From NCBI RefSeq assembly GCF_009835145.1, contig NZ_APKE01000011.1:1-64000 (forward strand): 64,000 bases of DNA, read 5' to 3'. The notes below the pieces were generated by a model. That model saw only the letters and a list, made by a program, of their open reading frames with translations. It did no database searches and was not told the origin of the DNA. The position numbers were made by a program, and so were the translations under genes. Positions 18,441 to 28,733 of the stretch are shown here, in pieces. The number at the start of each line of letters is the position of its first letter. Within the stretch, counting starts at the first letter, position 1. The stretch comes from Profundibacterium mesophilum KAUST100406-0324. GTDB taxonomy: Bacteria; Pseudomonadota; Alphaproteobacteria; Rhodobacterales; Rhodobacteraceae.

Positions 18441-18917
18441 ATGTCCAGTATGGTGGTCAAAATGACGAAAATAGGTGTCAGATTGATGGATGATCTCGAC
18501 CAGAAGATTCTCGCGGCCCTCGCGGCCGACAGCTCGACCTCGACATCGCGGCTGGGGCGCCGTTTCAAGGTCGCGCGCTCGACCGTACAGGCGCGGATCG
18601 AGCGGATGGAACGCAGCGGGGTGATCGCCGGCTATACCGTCAAGCTCGGCCAGGCGATGTCGGTGCGCCGGGTGCGCGCGACGGTGCTGATCGGGGCAGA
18701 GAGCCGCGCGCAGGCGGCCATCGTGGCCCGGCTCAAGGCGATGCCGGAGGTCGAGGCGCTGCACACCACGATGGGCCGGATGGCGATGATCGTGCAGATC
18801 GCGGCCGATTCGACCGAAATGCTCGACGAGGTGCTCGACCGGATCGGGCAGGTTCCCGGCATCACCGAGACGGACAGCATGATCCACCTGAGCACCAAGT
18901 TCGACCGCGCCACCTGA
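18441..18917 (+). CDS. Lrp/AsnC-family transcriptional regulator
   Basis: Lrp-type protein of about 158 residues: HTH in the first third (RLGRRFKVARSTVQARIERMERSG) and a RAM/AsnC effector domain following. The start is uncertain: ATG 18441 has AAGGGG close upstream, and ATG 18486 (MDDLDQKIL, the usual family N-terminus) has AGGTG about 8 bases upstream. It is divergent from ornithine decarboxylase with about 170 bp between, which suggests, but does not prove, that it senses an amino acid or polyamine precursor and controls that gene. Confidence 0.85.
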   Translation: MSSMVVKMTKIGVRLMDDLDQKILAALAADSSTSTSRLGRRFKVARSTVQARIERMERSGVIAGYTVKLGQAMSVRRVRATVLIGAESRAQAAIVARLKAMPEVEALHTTMGRMAMIVQIAADSTEMLDEVLDRIGQVPGITETDSMIHLSTKFDRAT

Positions 18918-18992
18918 CGCGCGCGCCCTAAACGCTTTTCCCGGCCCGCCCGCCAAGCTACACAGCGCCAAGCACAGACAGGACGGAGCGCG

Positions 18993-21900
18993 ATGATGGA
19001 CAAGACATTCGATGCGGCCAACGCGGAAGCGCGGCTCTACGAGGCCTGGGAGAAGGCCGGATGCTTCGTCGCCGGCGCGGGCGCGCGGCGCGCCGAGACC
19101 TTCTCGATCGTCATCCCGCCCCCCAACGTGACCGGCAGCCTGCATATGGGCCATGCCTTCAACAACACGCTGCAGGACATCCTGGTGCGCTGGCACCGGA
19201 TGCGCGGCTTCGACACCCTCTGGCAGCCCGGACAGGACCATGCGGGCATCGCCACGCAGATGGTCGTGGAGCGCAAGCTCGCGGCCGAGGGCCAGCCGCC
19301 GCGCCGCGAGCTCGGGCGAGAGAAGTTCCTCGAGAAGGTCTGGGAATGGAAGGAGGAATCGGGCGGCACGATCATCAACCAGCTCAAGCGCCTCGGCGCC
19401 TCCTGCGACTGGTCTCGCAACGCCTTCACCATGGATGAGAGTTTCCAGAAGGCCGTGGCGCAGGTCTTCGTGAAGATGTTCGAGGACGGGCTGATCTATC
19501 GTGGCAAGCGGCTGGTGAACTGGGATCCGCATTTCGAGACCGCGATCTCCGATCTCGAGGTCGAGAATGTCGAGACCCCCGGCCACATGTGGCATTTCAA
19601 ATACCCGCTGGCCGGCGGCGAGACCTATGAATACGTCGAGAAGGACGAGGACGGGACCGTCACCCTGCGCGAGACCCGCGACTACATCTCGATCGCCACG
19701 ACCCGCCCCGAGACGATGCTCGGCGACGGGGCCGTGGCGGTGCACCCCTCCGACGAGCGCTATGCGCAGATCGTCGGCAAGCTGTGCGAGATCCCCGTGG
19801 GCCCGAAAGAACAGCGCCGCCTGATCCCGATCATCACCGACGAGTATCCCGACAAGACATTCGGCTCGGGCGCGGTGAAGATCACCGGCGCGCATGACTT
19901 CAACGACTACCAGGTGGCCAAGCGGGCCGGCCTGCCGATGTATGCGCTGATGGACGAGCGCGGCGCCATGCGCAGCGACGGCGCGCCCTATGCCGAGGAT
20001 GCGGCACAGGCGCAGCGGATCGCGCGCGGCGAGGCGGCGTTCGACGAGGCGGGCGTCGCGGCGATGAACCTCGTGCCGGACGCCTATCGCGGGCTCGACC
20101 GCTTCGAGGCGCGCAAGCGCGTGGTCGAGGACATCACCGCCGAGGGGCTTGCGGTGATGGTGCCCGAGACCGATCCGCGTCTCGGGCGCCGCTCGGCCAG
20201 CTCGGCCGCGCCCAAGGGCGGCGCGCAGGACGGCGCACCCACCGACAGCTTCGAGGAAGGCGGCGCGGCACCCGAGATCACCCTTGTGCCGCTGATCGAA
20301 TCCAAGCCGATCATGCAGCCCTTCGGCGACCGCTCGAAGGTGGTGATCGAGCCGATGCTCACCGATCAGTGGTTCGTCGAGACGGACAAGATCGTCGGGC
20401 CCGCGCTCGACGCCGTGCGTGTCGGCATGGCCCGCCCCGAGGGCAGCACCGACGGCACCCGCATCCTGCCCGAGCGCGACGCCAAGACCTATTTCAACTG
20501 GCTAGAGAATATCGAGCCCTGGTGCATCTCACGCCAGCTGTGGTGGGGCCACCGTATCCCGGTCTGGTACGGTCCCGCGCTGACCACGGACGATCCCGAG
20601 CATCGCCACCTCGACGCCGATGCCGGCTGGCTGGCATTTTGCGCGCCCAGCTACGAGGAGGCGCATGCGAAGATGGTCGCCTATTACGGGCATGACGACC
20701 TGAAGCTGGTGCGCGACCGCGGCGAGGCGATGCAGCTGACCGAGGGGATGACCACGCGGCTGCGCAGCGAGGGGGCGATCCGCGACGTCCATGCCCCCAT
20801 CGCCTTCCCGATCTGGCGCGATCCCGACGTGCTCGACACCTGGTTCAGCTCCGGGCTCTGGCCCATCGGCACGATGGGCTGGCCGGAGGAGACGGCGGAG
20901 CTGGCGAAATATTTCCCCACCTCGACCCTCGTGACCGGCTTCGACATCATCTTCTTCTGGGTCGCCCGGATGATGATGATGCAATACGCCATCGTCGACC
21001 AGAAGCCCTTCGACACCGTCTATGTCCACGCGCTGGTGCGCGACGAGAAGGGACAGAAGATGTCGAAGAGCTTGGGCAACGTGCTCGACCCGCTGGTGCT
21101 GATCGACCAGTACGGGGCCGATGCGGTGCGCTTCACGCTGACCGCCATGGCCGCGATGGGGCGCGATCTGAAATTGTCGGAGCCGCGCATCGCCGGCTAC
21201 CGCAATTTCGGCACCAAGCTCTGGAACGCCTTCCGCTTCGCCGAGATGAACGAGGTCTTCGCCCTGCCCCCCCGGCAGGACGCGCCCGCGCCGGAGGCGA
21301 CGGTGAACCGCTGGATCATCGGCGAGACGGCCCGCATCCGCGAGGACGTGGACGCGGCGCTCGGCGCCTACCGCTTCAATGATGCGGCCGGCGCGCTCTA
21401 CGGCTTCGTCTGGGGCCGCGTCTGCGACTGGTATCTCGAACTTTCCAAGCCTCTGCTGCAGTCGGATGACGCGGAGGCGATCGCCGAGACCCGCGCCACC
21501 CTGCGCTGGGTGCTCGACCAGTGTCTCGCGATGCTGCATCCGATCATGCCCTTCATCACCGAGGAGCTGTGGAGCCAGACTGGACCGCGGCCGCAGATGC
21601 TGGCGCTGTCGCCCTGGCCCGAGATGCGCAGCGCCGACCTGCTCGATCCGGATGCCGATGCCGAGATGTCCTGGGTGATCTCGCTGATCGAGGCGGTGCG
21701 CTCGGCGCGCGGCGAGATGAACGTGCCGGCCGGACTCAAGGTGCCGCTGGTGCAGGTTTCACTGGACGATGCAGGCCGGCGCGCCTGGGAGCGCAACAGC
21801 GACCTCATCATGCGCCTGGCCCGGATCGAGAGCCTGACCGAGGCCGCCGAGGCGCCCAAGGGCTCGGTCGCCCTGCCGGTGCAGGGCGGAAGCTTCGCGC

Positions 21901-22130
21901 TGCCGCTCGAGGGGATCATCGACATCGCCGCCGAGAAGGCGCGCCTCGAGAAGGCCGTGGGGCGGATCGAGAAGGACCTGCGCGGGCTCGAGGGACGGCT
22001 GAACAATCCCAAATTCATGCAAAGCGCACCCGAGGACGTGGTGGAGGAGACCCGCGCCCTCGCGGCCGGGAAGCGCGAGGAGGAGGCCAAGCTGCGCACC
22101 GCCCTTGCCAGGCTGGCCGAGATCGGGTGA
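18993..22130 (+). CDS. valS: valyl-tRNA synthetase
   Basis: Protein of 1045 residues that charges tRNA-Val. Class I motifs are intact: HMGH at 51-54 within [14 protein letters not shown], and KMSKS at 689-693. The editing domain lies between them, the anticodon-binding domain follows, and the C-terminal coiled coil (about 970-1045; [18 protein letters not shown]) is the usual ValRS tRNA-binding arm. A variable Ala/Gly/Ser-rich stretch of about 35 residues (about 395-430) interrupts the editing-to-catalytic junction. Its TGA overlaps the GTG start of hisC, so the two are translationally coupled. AGGACGG lies upstream of the start. Confidence 0.97.
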   Translation: MMDKTFDAANAEARLYEAWEKAGCFVAGAGARRAETFSIVIPPPNVTGSLHMGHAFNNTLQDILVRWHRMRGFDTLWQPGQDHAGIATQMVVERKLAAEGQPPRRELGREKFLEKVWEWKEESGGTIINQLKRLGASCDWSRNAFTMDESFQKAVAQVFVKMFEDGLIYRGKRLVNWDPHFETAISDLEVENVETPGHMWHFKYPLAGGETYEYVEKDEDGTVTLRETRDYISIATTRPETMLGDGAVAVHPSDERYAQIVGKLCEIPVGPKEQRRLIPIITDEYPDKTFGSGAVKITGAHDFNDYQVAKRAGLPMYALMDERGAMRSDGAPYAEDAAQAQRIARGEAAFDEAGVAAMNLVPDAYRGLDRFEARKRVVEDITAEGLAVMVPETDPRLGRRSASSAAPKGGAQDGAPTDSFEEGGAAPEITLVPLIESKPIMQPFGDRSKVVIEPMLTDQWFVETDKIVGPALDAVRVGMARPEGSTDGTRILPERDAKTYFNWLENIEPWCISRQLWWGHRIPVWYGPALTTDDPEHRHLDADAGWLAFCAPSYEEAHAKMVAYYGHDDLKLVRDRGEAMQLTEGMTTRLRSEGAIRDVHAPIAFPIWRDPDVLDTWFSSGLWPIGTMGWPEETAELAKYFPTSTLVTGFDIIFFWVARMMMMQYAIVDQKPFDTVYVHALVRDEKGQKMSKSLGNVLDPLVLIDQYGADAVRFTLTAMAAMGRDLKLSEPRIAGYRNFGTKLWNAFRFAEMNEVFALPPRQDAPAPEATVNRWIIGETARIREDVDAALGAYRFNDAAGALYGFVWGRVCDWYLELSKPLLQSDDAEAIAETRATLRWVLDQCLAMLHPIMPFITEELWSQTGPRPQMLALSPWPEMRSADLLDPDADAEMSWVISLIEAVRSARGEMNVPAGLKVPLVQVSLDDAGRRAWERNSDLIMRLARIESLTEAAEAPKGSVALPVQGGSFALPLEGIIDIAAEKARLEKAVGRIEKDLRGLEGRLNNPKFMQSAPEDVVEETRALAAGKREEEAKLRTALARLAEIG

Positions 22131-23233
22131 GCGATCCGCGCCTTACCCCCCTCGCCGCCGCCCTGCCGGCCGATACGCCCTTCGTGGGGATCGACACGCT
22201 CGAGCGGCAGCGCGGAGCCCCCTTCGCCGCGCGCCTCGGGGCCAACGAGAACGGCTTCGGCCCCTCCCCCGCCGCCATCGACGCGATGCGCGGGGCGGCG
22301 GGGGACATGTGGATGTATGGCGATGGCGAATCGCACGCGCTGCGCCATGCGCTCGGTGACCGTCACGGGATCGACCCCGCGCATATCGTCGTCGGCGAGG
22401 GCATCGACGGCCTCCTCGGCACGCTCGTCCGGCTGACCGTCGCGCCCGGGGACGCGGTGGTCACCTCCCTTGGCGCCTATCCCACCTTCAACTACCACGT
22501 CACCGGCTTTGGCGGGCTGCTGCACAAGGTGCCCTATCGCGGCGATCACGAGGATCCCGGCGCGCTTCTTGCATGCGCGAGGGAGACCGGCGCCAAGCTC
22601 ATCTACCTGTCGAACCCGGACAACCCGATGGGCAGCTGGCACCCCGCCGCCCGGATCGAGGAGATGATCGCGGCGGTGCCGCCGGGCTGTCTCCTGGTGC
22701 TCGACGAGGCCTATGCCGATTGCGCACCGCCAGGCGCGATCCCCCGCATGGATCCCGGCGCGGGCGAGGTGATCCGGATGCGGACCTTCTCCAAGGCATA
22801 CGGGCTGGCCGGTCTGAGGATCGGATACGCGATCGGCCCGCGTCCGCTGATCTCGGCCTTCGACCGGGTGCGCAACCATTTCGGCGTGAACCGGATGGCG
22901 CAGGGCGCAGCCGGTGCCGCGCTCGCCGACGACGCCTGGCTTGCCCAGGTGCTTGGCCGCATCGAGAGCTCGCGCGCCGAGATCGCGCGGATCACGGCGG
23001 CATGCGGCCTCACTTCCCTGCCCTCCGCTGCCAATTTCGTGGCCGTGGATTGCGGGCGGGACGGCGATCACGCGCGCCGCGTTCTCGCCGAGCTGGCCGC
23101 GCGAGACGTTTTCGTGCGAATGCCCGGCGCGGCGCCGCTCGATCGCTGCATCAGGATAAGCTGCGGGCCGGAGGAGGACATGGCGCGGCTTGCAAAGGCG
23201 CTTCCCGGCGCGCTCGAGGCGGCATCACGGTAA
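22127..23233 (+). CDS. hisC: histidinol-phosphate aminotransferase family protein HisC
   Basis: Fold type I PLP aminotransferase of 368 residues. PLP-lysine Lys223 sits in [15 protein letters not shown]; other class II aminotransferase signatures are [22 protein letters not shown] and DEAYADC. The GTG start at 22127 overlaps the valS stop (GTGA). The probable reaction is imidazole-acetol phosphate to histidinol phosphate with glutamate, but HisC relatives also act on aromatic amino acids, and no other his gene is adjacent. An upstream extension of the frame into valS is open only because it is a shadow of valS. Confidence 0.88.
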   Translation: MSDPRLTPLAAALPADTPFVGIDTLERQRGAPFAARLGANENGFGPSPAAIDAMRGAAGDMWMYGDGESHALRHALGDRHGIDPAHIVVGEGIDGLLGTLVRLTVAPGDAVVTSLGAYPTFNYHVTGFGGLLHKVPYRGDHEDPGALLACARETGAKLIYLSNPDNPMGSWHPAARIEEMIAAVPPGCLLVLDEAYADCAPPGAIPRMDPGAGEVIRMRTFSKAYGLAGLRIGYAIGPRPLISAFDRVRNHFGVNRMAQGAAGAALADDAWLAQVLGRIESSRAEIARITAACGLTSLPSAANFVAVDCGRDGDHARRVLAELAARDVFVRMPGAAPLDRCIRISCGPEEDMARLAKALPGALEAASR

Positions 23234-23303
23234 CGTCATTTCCGCTCCTGCACTGGAAGCGCGCGAGCGTGCGCGCCAATGCATGAATCAAGGAGTTCTC
23301 CCC

Positions 23304-23759
23304 ATGCTCGACAAGATCACCACCCCTCTCGCCGCCGCCATCATCGCCCTCGCGGCAGTGCCGGTCTGGGCTGCCGGCGACCATGCGAGCGAAGGCGGCG
23401 CGCCGATGGCCGGTCACGGCACCGAGACCGCAGCCGACGACACGGCGCCTGCGACCGGAATGGAAGCCGCCCAGGCCGATGGCAGCATGGGCAACATGTC
23501 CATGCAGGGCATGATGTCCGGCGATGCCGAGATCCCCGAGGGCAGCTTCGAGAACATCGCGAAGATGCACGAGGCGATGTTGCGCGGCGACATGGCCAGC
23601 GCGGCCCGTGCGCGCGAGGACTTCTCGGACGAGGAGAAGGCTGCGATGCAAGGCTTCATGATGCAGATGATGTCCAACATGAATGGCGGCATGATGGACA
23701 AGATGCATGACGGCGATGCGTCCATGCAGGGCCATAGCGGCATGGACAACATGCAGTAA
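23304..23759 (+). CDS. Met-rich exported protein
   Basis: Protein of 151 residues starting at the ATG at 23304, which has AAGGAG 8 bases upstream. It has a clear Sec signal peptide (hydrophobic core 8-26, cleavage near VWAA). The mature protein has about 22 Met and 5 His but no Cys, concentrated in runs such as MSMQGMMSGD and GFMMQMMSNMNGGMMDKMH. Met/His-rich Cys-free periplasmic proteins usually bind Cu(I)/Ag(I), as in CopC, CusF or PcoE-like proteins; this one is not clearly any of those. No copper gene is adjacent. Metal binding is inferred from composition only. Confidence 0.8.
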   Translation: MLDKITTPLAAAIIALAAVPVWAAGDHASEGGAPMAGHGTETAADDTAPATGMEAAQADGSMGNMSMQGMMSGDAEIPEGSFENIAKMHEAMLRGDMASAARAREDFSDEEKAAMQGFMMQMMSNMNGGMMDKMHDGDASMQGHSGMDNMQ

Positions 23760-23811
23760 GCTTTCGCTTGTGATGCGCGGCGGGCGGCCTTCCGGGGAAT
23801 AATCCGGGCGC

Positions 23812-25014
23812 TCAGCCCGCCGCGCAGATACCGGCCGCCGCGTCGAGCCCGCCGGGTCCGTAGGGGATACCGAGCGCCTCGAAGCCGGCCTGGATCGCCG
23901 CAAGGGTGCCAAGCACCATATGCGCGTTGACATGCCCCATATGGCCGATCCTGAAAAAGCCGCCCTCGGCCGGATCGCCGGGCGGCACCATCCCGAGACC
24001 GATGCCGAGGGTGACGCCGGTCTGCTTTTCGGTCCATTCGCGCAGGCGCGCGCCGTGATCGGCGCCGATACGGATGGCGGTCACCGCGTGGCTTCGCAGG
24101 GCGGCATCCGCGATATTGAGCTCGGCCGGGCCGCCCTGCCCCCATGCCTCGAAACAGGCCCAGATTGCCCGTGCCAGGACGGCGTGGCGCGCCAGCACGT
24201 CATCGCGTCCCTCCTCGGCGATCATGTCGAGGGCCTCGCGCAGTCCGTAGAGGTGATGCGTGGGGGCGGTGCCGCCGAAATACTCGTAAAAGCGCGCAGG
24301 TTCGGTCCGCGGGCGCCAGTCCCAGTAGCGCGAGCGGCAACCGACCGCGCCGCGCCGCGCCTTGGCGCGCGCGTTGAAGAAGACGAAGCCGAGCCCCGGC
24401 GGCGTCATCAGGCCCTTCTGGCTGCCGGCCACCATCACGTCGACGCCCCAGCGGGCCATCTCGAAACGGTCGCATCCCAGGCTCGCGATGCAATCGACCA
24501 TCAGGAGGGCGGGATGATCCGCCGCGTCGAGCGCCGCCCGGACGGCGGCGACATCGTTGCGCACGCTGCTGGCGGTATCGACATGGGTCAGCAGGACCGC
24601 CCTGAGCCCTTGGCCGGGGTCGGCGGCGAGGGCCGCCTCGAGCCGCGCGATGTCGACGGTGGCGCGCTGGCCGAAATCGAGCATCTCGACGCGGGCATCG
24701 AGTCCGGCGGCGATTTCCGCCCAGCCATGGCCGAACCGTCCCGTGGCGAGGGCAAGCACACGGTCGCCCGGCGCCAGCACGTTGCACAAGGCCGCCTCCC
24801 AGGCACCATGCCCATTCGCGATGTAGATCGCGCATTCCTCGGCGCCGCCCGCAAGGCCCTTCAGATCGTCCAGGAGCGGGGACATCATGTCATGCAGCGC
24901 GCCCTCGTAGATGTTGGGCGCCGCGCGGTGCATCGCGCGCAGGACCCGGTCCGGCATCACCGATGGGCCGGGTATCGCAAGATAGGACCGCCCGGCGGCA
25001 AGGCGCGTGTTCAT
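23812..25014 (-). CDS. PLP-dependent aminotransferase, serine/alanine-glyoxylate type
   Basis: Class V (fold type I) aminotransferase of 400 residues. N-terminal IPGPSVMPDRVLRAM, ANGHGAWEAAL, and PLP-lysine Lys200 in VAGSQKGLMTPPG are visible, with C-terminal GFFRIGHMGHVN as in serine-glyoxylate, alanine-glyoxylate and ureidoglycine-glyoxylate aminotransferases. Which of these it is cannot be told from sequence alone. ATG at 25014 follows GGGAGAG by 6 bases. It converges with the Met-rich protein gene, and the shared 3' region holds a GC-rich inverted repeat. Confidence 0.88.
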   Translation of the reverse strand: MNTRLAAGRSYLAIPGPSVMPDRVLRAMHRAAPNIYEGALHDMMSPLLDDLKGLAGGAEECAIYIANGHGAWEAALCNVLAPGDRVLALATGRFGHGWAEIAAGLDARVEMLDFGQRATVDIARLEAALAADPGQGLRAVLLTHVDTASSVRNDVAAVRAALDAADHPALLMVDCIASLGCDRFEMARWGVDVMVAGSQKGLMTPPGLGFVFFNARAKARRGAVGCRSRYWDWRPRTEPARFYEYFGGTAPTHHLYGLREALDMIAEEGRDDVLARHAVLARAIWACFEAWGQGGPAELNIADAALRSHAVTAIRIGADHGARLREWTEKQTGVTLGIGLGMVPPGDPAEGGFFRIGHMGHVNAHMVLGTLAAIQAGFEALGIPYGPGGLDAAAGICAAG

Positions 25015-25163
25015 CTCGGTCTCTCCCATGCAGCCCCGCCCCGGTCCCCCCGGCCCTTCCCCAAAATGGGTAGGCAGAGGGCCGCGGCCGGTCAATCCCC
25101 GGCGGCCCCGCACCGGCGCGAAAGACCGCCCGGTGCCGCATGCGGGGGGCCAGCCGTGCCTGT

Positions 25164-25215
25164 CCCGCCCTGCGGGCGGGGGCCTCCGGCGGAGGTATTT
25201 GGCGCGAAGATGAAG
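25164..25215. repeat. REP-like intergenic element typical of Rhodobacteraceae
   Basis: Two adjacent small dyads (CCCGCCC-TGC-GGGCGGG at 25164-25180 and CCTCC-GGC-GGAGG at 25183-25195) are followed by TATTTGGCGCGAAGATGAAG. This combination, a GC dyad plus a TATTT...AAGATGAAG tail, recurs between genes in Rhodobacteraceae genomes in my experience. Only one copy is seen in this window. It lies between divergent genes (aminotransferase and ABC exporter). Confidence 0.45.
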
Positions 25216-25282
25216 GGGCGCGGCTTCCCACCGGGGCGGTTTGACGCTAACCCCCATGCGGATGCCGCGACAGGAGACCGCC

Positions 25283-27070
25283 ATGGCCGTGCCCCCCGGA
25301 CCCGCCAAAGCCCCGCCGCCAAGCTCGCGCTCCTTGATGGGGCGGTTGTGGCGCGACTATGTCTCGGCCTACTGGCCGTGGATCGCGCTCGCCTTCGCGA
25401 TGATGGTGGTCGAAGGCTCCACCGTGGGCCTGCTGAGCTACATGCTGCAGCCGATGTTCGATCGCGTCTTCGTGGATGGCGATCTGGGAGCCATGTGGTG
25501 GGTGGGCGGTGCGATCCTGCTGCTGTTCGTGATACGCGCGGTGACGGGTGTCGCGCAGCGCGTGGTCCTCGTCAGGGTCTCGCAACTCAGCTCGACCGCC
25601 ATGCAGATCGACCTGCTGGGACACATGATGACGCTGGATTCGGTGTACTTCCAGCGCAACCCGCCCGGCATGCTCATGGAGCGGTTGCAGGGTGACACGC
25701 TGGCGGTGCAGGGCGTGTGGCAGGTGATGATCCAGGGGGTCGGACGCGACGCGGTAGCGCTGGCCTCGCTATGCGTGGTGGCCTTCTCGATCGACGTGAC
25801 ATGGACGCTGACGGCGCTTGTCGGCGTGCCGCTGCTGATCCTGCCCTCGGTGGCCCTGCAGCGCTACGTGCGGCGCAAGACGGGGCAGATGCGTGACCAG
25901 GCGACGCAGCGCGCGACCCGGCTCGACGAGATCTTCCATGGCATCAATCCCGTCAAGCTGAACGGCATGGAGGACTACCAGCTCGGGCGGTTCCGCGGAG
26001 TGGTGGGCCGGATCGTCAGGGCGCAGATCAGGACCGAGGCGGGAAAGTCGATGCTCCCGGCGCTCATCGACATCATGACGGGCGTGGGCTTTTTCGGGGT
26101 ACTCGTGCTCGGCGGGCGCGAGATCATCGCGGGCGACAAGACGGTCGGTGAATTCATGTCCTTCTTCACCGCGATGGCCCTCGCCTTCCAGCCGCTGCGC
26201 AGGCTCGGCGGGCTTGCCGGCACGTTCCAGGTGGCGGCCGCCTCTCTGGAGCGGCTCTACGGGGTCTTCGATGACCGCCCCGGGATCGTCTCGCCCCACA
26301 AGGCGTTGCCGGTGCCGGGCGACAGCCGCGCACAGGCGCGGATCGAGTTGCGCGATGTGCATTTCGCCTATGATGACGCGCCCGTTCTGCGCGGCGCGAG
26401 CTTCGTGGCCGAGGCGGGACAGACGACGGCGCTTGTCGGGGCATCGGGGGCGGGCAAGAGCACGATCTTCAACGTGCTGACCCGGCTCGTCGAGCCGCAG
26501 AGGGGGGAAGCGCGGCTCTACGGCGCCGATATCCGCGCCTTCGATCTGCGCGATCTGCGGGCGCAGTTCTCGGTGGTCACCCAGGACGCGCTTCTCTTCG
26601 ACGAGACCATCCGGGAGAACGTGACCCTCGGCCGCGAGGAGATCGCGCCGGAACGGATCGAGGCCGCCTTGCACTCGGCCCATGTCGAGGAGTTCGTGGC
26701 CAAGATGCCCCTCGGGCTCGACACGCCGGCAGGTCCGCGCGGCTCGAACCTGTCCGGCGGTCAGCGCCAGAGGGTTGCGATCGCGCGGGCCTTGTTGCGC
26801 GATACGCCCGTCCTGCTGCTTGACGAGGCGACGAGCGCGCTCGATGCGCAATCGGAGGCGGTGATCCAGGATGCCCTTACCAAGCTGAGCCGGGGACGCA
26901 CGACGCTGGTCATCGCGCACCGCCTGGCCACCGTGCGCATGGCCGACAAGATCGTCGTCATGGATCACGGCCGGGTGGTCGAGGAGGGCACCCATGACAG
27001 CCTGCTCGCCGCCGGGGGCACCTATACCGATCTCTACCGGCTGCAATTCGAGGATGAGGGCGCGGGCTGA
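25283..27070 (+). CDS. MsbA-like ABC exporter (permease-ATPase fusion)
   Basis: Half-transporter of 595 residues: a six-helix transmembrane domain (about 20-320) fused to an ATPase (about 350-590). Walker A GASGAGKST, signature LSGGQRQRVAIARAL, Walker B VLLLDEATSAL and the H-loop in IAHRLAT are all present, so it should be active as a homodimer. Sequence style is that of MsbA-type lipid or drug exporters; substrate not determinable. The ATG at 25283 has AGGAG 6-7 bases upstream. The adjacent glycosyltransferase is transcribed toward it. Confidence 0.92.
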   Translation: MAVPPGPAKAPPPSSRSLMGRLWRDYVSAYWPWIALAFAMMVVEGSTVGLLSYMLQPMFDRVFVDGDLGAMWWVGGAILLLFVIRAVTGVAQRVVLVRVSQLSSTAMQIDLLGHMMTLDSVYFQRNPPGMLMERLQGDTLAVQGVWQVMIQGVGRDAVALASLCVVAFSIDVTWTLTALVGVPLLILPSVALQRYVRRKTGQMRDQATQRATRLDEIFHGINPVKLNGMEDYQLGRFRGVVGRIVRAQIRTEAGKSMLPALIDIMTGVGFFGVLVLGGREIIAGDKTVGEFMSFFTAMALAFQPLRRLGGLAGTFQVAAASLERLYGVFDDRPGIVSPHKALPVPGDSRAQARIELRDVHFAYDDAPVLRGASFVAEAGQTTALVGASGAGKSTIFNVLTRLVEPQRGEARLYGADIRAFDLRDLRAQFSVVTQDALLFDETIRENVTLGREEIAPERIEAALHSAHVEEFVAKMPLGLDTPAGPRGSNLSGGQRQRVAIARALLRDTPVLLLDEATSALDAQSEAVIQDALTKLSRGRTTLVIAHRLATVRMADKIVVMDHGRVVEEGTHDSLLAAGGTYTDLYRLQFEDEGAG

Positions 27071-27085
27071 GCCCTGCGGCGCGGG

Positions 27086-27790
27086 TCAGCGGCGTTCGTA
27101 TCGCTTCGCGAGACGGGCCGGATCGGCCCCGGCCAGATATCGTGTGAGGGTCCACAGGTTGCGCGCCCCGCGCCGGGTCCAGCCCCCTTCGACATAGCGC
27201 CGCGCATCCGTGCTGGCGGTGCCCCGCAGGCGCACGAGGCGGCCGCGCAGCGCCCGCGCGAGGGCGACGTCCTCCATCAGCGGCAATTGCGGCACGCCCC
27301 CTGCCCGCGCCAGCAGCGAGGAATGGACGAGCAACCCCTGATCGCCATAGGGCAGACCCGCCCAGCGGGCACGCAGGTTGGCCCAGCCGGCGACGATGCG
27401 CGGTGCGGCGCCCTCGGCGCGAAAGCGCAGCGCGAACCAGCCCGCCCGGTCCTCGCCCCCGGGCCCCGCGCCGCGCACATGGGCCGCGACGGCCGCCATC
27501 CAGTCGCCCTCGAGGATCGTATCGGCATGCAGGATCAGAACCCAGCCCTCGCCGGCGGCAGCAACGCCCCTTGCGATCTGCGCGCCGCGGCCGGCGGGGC
27601 CGGTGACGATTTCGGCGCCGAGCGCCCGCGCGATGCGCAGCGTGCCATCGCGCGAGCCGGCATCGCTGACGATCAACCTGCCGACGATCCCGCCGATCAC
27701 GGCGGGCAGAAGCGCGGTCGCGGCGGCGGGCAGCGCGTCCTCGGCATCGCGCGTGGGAATGACGACGGTGATCGGCGCGCTCACGCTCAT
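27086..27790 (-). CDS. family 2 glycosyltransferase
   Basis: Protein of 234 residues with a GT-A fold: nucleotide-binding start ITVVIPTRDAEDALP, SDAGSRDGT, and a DXD-like LHADT that would hold the metal. It is short with no membrane helix, and resembles the TIGR04283-type glycosyltransferases of unknown acceptor. It converges on the ABC exporter gene with 15 bp between stops. The start at 27790 faces ygfZ across a 62-bp divergent promoter region. Confidence 0.85.
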   Translation of the reverse strand: MSVSAPITVVIPTRDAEDALPAAATALLPAVIGGIVGRLIVSDAGSRDGTLRIARALGAEIVTGPAGRGAQIARGVAAAGEGWVLILHADTILEGDWMAAVAAHVRGAGPGGEDRAGWFALRFRAEGAAPRIVAGWANLRARWAGLPYGDQGLLVHSSLLARAGGVPQLPLMEDVALARALRGRLVRLRGTASTDARRYVEGGWTRRGARNLWTLTRYLAGADPARLAKRYERR

Positions 27791-27852
27791 CCTCCATTAC
27801 AACCGCTTCGATCATGCCTATATAGCGCGAAAGGCAAGGACAGGAGAGACGG

Positions 27853-28623
27853 ATGCAACAGCGCCGGGAGATTTTCGCCGTCACGGGAGCCGACCGGGAG
27901 GCGTTCCTCAACGACCTCGTCAGCAACGACATCCGCCCGAAGGGGCGTCTCGTCTGGTCGGCCCTGCTCACGCCGCAGGGCAAGTACCTGGCCGATTTCA
28001 TGACGCTGAACGAGGAAAGCCGCATCCTTCTCGATGTCGATGCACGCCTTGCCGGCGATCTGCTGCGGCGGTTGACGATGTACCGGCTGCGCCGCGACGT
28101 GGCCATCGCCCCGAGCGGGCTGCGTGTGTCGCGCGGCACCGGTCCCGCCCCCGAGGGCGCCTTGCCCGATCCGCGCCATTCAAGCCTCGGCTGGCGGCTC
28201 TACGGGTCCGAGGAGGGCGATGACGGCAGCGATTGGGATGCGCTGCGTATCGATGCGATAGTGCCGGAAGCCCTTGAGGAGCTGGTCCCCAACGAGACCT
28301 TCGTACTCGAGGCGGGGCTCGACCGGCTCAACGGGATCGACTTCCGCAAGGGATGCTACGTGGGCCAGGAGGTGACCGCGCGGATGAAACACAAGACCGA
28401 ACTGCGCAAGGGTCTCGCGCGGGTGCGCGTCGAGGGCCCCGCCGATCCCGGCATGCCGATCACCGCGAATGGCAAGCCGGTGGGTGTCCTGCATACCCGC
28501 GCGGGAGAGCGCGCCATCGCCTACCTGCGCTTCGACCGCGCGAGCGGACCCATGCAGGCGGGTGCGGCCGAGATCACGCGGATCGAGCCGGGCGCGCCCG
28601 GGGCCGAACCCCGTTCGGAGTGA
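27853..28623 (+). CDS. ygfZ: folate-binding protein YgfZ/CAF17 family
   Basis: Protein of 256 residues in the tetrahydrofolate-binding GcvT-like family that helps maintain certain Fe-S enzymes. The hallmark motif KGCYVGQE, with its conserved Cys, is at 166-173. The N-terminal NDLVSNDI and LTPQGKYLADF stretches are also typical. GGAGAG is upstream of the ATG. In other bacteria it supports MiaB-type and related Fe-S enzymes; here it stands alone, divergent from a glycosyltransferase. Confidence 0.93.
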   Translation: MQQRREIFAVTGADREAFLNDLVSNDIRPKGRLVWSALLTPQGKYLADFMTLNEESRILLDVDARLAGDLLRRLTMYRLRRDVAIAPSGLRVSRGTGPAPEGALPDPRHSSLGWRLYGSEEGDDGSDWDALRIDAIVPEALEELVPNETFVLEAGLDRLNGIDFRKGCYVGQEVTARMKHKTELRKGLARVRVEGPADPGMPITANGKPVGVLHTRAGERAIAYLRFDRASGPMQAGAAEITRIEPGAPGAEPRSE

Positions 28624-28733
28624 CAGGATCGTGTTCTAAGTGAAGAAAATTCGGCCGCCCGGGGGATCGAGGCTTTGATGCCGCGTGAAACTCCATTACC
28701 CTTCCATCTACCGGATTCACGGAACTGACGGTC

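Noticed and set aside
18272-18568. Upstream extension of ornithine decarboxylase
   Set aside because: The extra frame is open but Arg/Ser-rich and shows no family sequence; a good ribosome-binding site precedes the ATG at 18271.
21521-22126. Longer hisC start inside valS
   Set aside because: The extension is just an alternative frame of valS; HisC homology begins at the GTG at 22127 that overlaps the valS stop.
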